A stretch of 64,000 bases of DNA from the NCBI GenBank assembly GCA_963702105.1, contig OY969712.1:4526001-4590000 (forward strand). Direction: 5' to 3'. This document shows positions 63,124 to 64,000 of the stretch, piece by piece. The translations under genes were made by a program, and so were the position numbers. The stretch comes from ZC4RG20 sp963702105. GTDB lineage: Bacteria > Pseudomonadota > Gammaproteobacteria > Steroidobacterales > Rariloculaceae. Numbering within the stretch: position 1 is the stretch's first letter; each line of letters opens with the position of its first letter. The notes beneath the pieces were generated by a model, which was not told the DNA's origin, did no database searches, and saw nothing but the letters and a program-made list of their open reading frames with translations.

Positions 63124-64000
63124 TCAGTGAGCGGCCGGCCGCGTCACCGCAGCGGCCGTCGCGGTCACCGCAGCGGCCGTCGCAGGCGGCGCCGTCTCCG
63201 CTGGTCCCGGCGCCGGTGCGGCCGGTTCGGGCGCACCGCCGAAATCGGCGAGCAGCATCGGCGCCAGCGTGTGCATAGGGCCGATCGACTTCTGGGCCGG
63301 CGTGAAGCCCTCGACGAAACCGTCTCGAAGCAGCGCATCCACGATGTCCCGCCGCTTCGAGATTACGTGCACGGGCACGTCCCAACGGGCGCCCTCGCCG
63401 CTCACGCTCGAGGCCGGCTGATGGTCGCCGATGAGGATCAGCACGAAGTCCGCGTCCGGGCGCCGCCGCAGGTAGCCGGCCCAATACCGGAACGTGTAAT
63501 CGAGCGCGCCGACGTAGGCGTCGCGCATGTCCGTCCACTCGGGCTTCTCCGCGAGGCTCGCGGCGAGCGGCGCGGCATCGAAAGGCTGCTTGCCGAGGAC
63601 CCGCTGCCAGTCCGCCTGATACGGTGCCGTCGGCCGGAACGGCATGTGCGTGCTGATCGTCGGAAAGAAGACGAACAGCGGCTTGCGCGGCGAGGTCGCG
63701 AGCTCCATCTGATCGAGCTTCGCGAGCGTGTATTCGTCCGGAACCTTCCACCAGCCGAACTGCGGCCCTCGATAATGTAGGTCCGCCAGCCCGTAAATGC
63801 GGTCGAAGCCGTAGAAGCTGCCCTCCGGCCACGCTTCCTTGAGGCCCGGCATGACCGCGATGGTGCGGTAGCCGTTGCGCTCGAGGCGGCGCGGCAGGCT
63901 GTCGCGGTGCTGCGTGAGCAGCAGGTTGTAGACGGCGTTCTCGCGCACCTCGCTGCCCGTCATGAGGCTCGAGTGCGCGAGCCAGGAGCCGCCGCCGAAG
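63124..64000 (-). CDS. Sulfatase-fold envelope phospho-transferase (C-terminal part)
   Basis: The C-terminal 290 or so residues of a larger protein that runs off the right edge (the frame stays open at GGGSWLAHSSLMTGSEV, which carries the predicted nucleophile region Ser-Leu-Met-Thr-Gly). FVFFPTISTHMPFRP and LILIGDHQPASS supply the metal and phosphate ligands of the alkaline-phosphatase/LtaS-like sulfatase family. These enzymes often transfer phosphoglycerol or phosphoethanolamine to glycans. The C-terminus is an Ala/Pro/Thr/Val repeat tail. It faces the GH17-GT2 gene, so glucan decoration is a plausible role. Confidence 0.82.
   Translation of the reverse strand, partial: FGGGSWLAHSSLMTGSEVRENAVYNLLLTQHRDSLPRRLERNGYRTIAVMPGLKEAWPEGSFYGFDRIYGLADLHYRGPQFGWWKVPDEYTLAKLDQMELATSPRKPLFVFFPTISTHMPFRPTAPYQADWQRVLGKQPFDAAPLAASLAEKPEWTDMRDAYVGALDYTFRYWAGYLRRRPDADFVLILIGDHQPASSVSGEGARWDVPVHVISKRRDIVDALLRDGFVEGFTPAQKSIGPMHTLAPMLLADFGGAPEPAAPAPGPAETAPPATAAAVTATAAAVTRPAAH

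Noticed and set aside
60401..63832. 1143-codon open frame antisense to the glucan gene
   Set aside because: Long antisense frames are expected in DNA of this base composition; the plus-strand GH17-GT2 protein explains the region fully.

Overview
The window is GC-rich chromosomal DNA (roughly 70% G+C by eye) from a gammaproteobacterium. The evidence is gene order. groES with a CIRCE operator, cutA-dsbD-tlpA, aroQ-accB-accC-prmA, a DUF3426 gene-fis-purH-purD, trxA-rho divergent from rhlB, yrfG/cysQ, plsB, greB and sohB are arrangements or gene types typical of Pseudomonas-, Xanthomonas- and Nevskia-like lineages. I cannot name the genus. No rRNA, tRNA, CRISPR array, complete insertion sequence or prophage was seen.

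Layout. 1-405: 5' end of groES with its promoter and operator. 406-7054: redox and envelope genes (cutA, dsbD with a duplicated N-terminal domain, a TlpA-like thioredoxin), then aroQ-accB-accC-prmA. 7119-12468: a zinc-ribbon DUF3426 membrane protein with in-frame microsatellites, fis, purH and purD; dusB, which precedes fis in many relatives, is absent. 12465-15905: rho and trxA on the minus strand, divergent from rhlB. 16005-16244: a large palindromic element and short tandem repeats. 16252-21619: yrfG/cysQ, a YdcH-like protein, plsB and glk. 21651-29308: an NTP/NDP-antiporter-like membrane protein with a small lipoprotein, an EF-G-like GTPase and a fused 5-oxoprolinase/hydantoinase.

29294-34794 is a minus-strand run: an isolated phage-tail-sheath-like protein, a rhomboid protease, a LysM/L,D-transpeptidase lipoprotein, sohB and lipA. 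greB, a small conserved-looking protein and an OmpA-like coiled-coil protein follow. Two further palindromic elements lie at 37267-37388 and 37578-37749. After an alpha/beta hydrolase, gloA and a diguanylate cyclase comes a tightly overlapping operon moxR-DUF58-DUF4381-batA-batBC-batD (47667 down to 40570), next to a divergent penicillin-acylase-type hydrolase. 50214-53479 holds a PQQ dehydrogenase with an N-terminal heme c domain and a beta-propeller lipoprotein whose reading frame is broken. 54384-57864 is a coupled TauD-like dioxygenase, threonine-synthase-like and SLC13-transporter unit. The window ends with an FMN glutamate-synthase-like protein, a TauE/SafE transporter, a GH17-GT2 glucan enzyme and a sulfatase-fold envelope protein cut by the right edge.

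Most genes are core functions: fatty-acid initiation, purine synthesis, transcription termination and elongation, RNA decay, periplasmic redox and cell-envelope maintenance. The least explained items are the palindromic repeats (two copies of one element with a compensatory base-pair change, plus a third sharing the same inner core), the orphan sheath protein, the broken propeller lipoprotein and the possible N-terminal extension of Rho.
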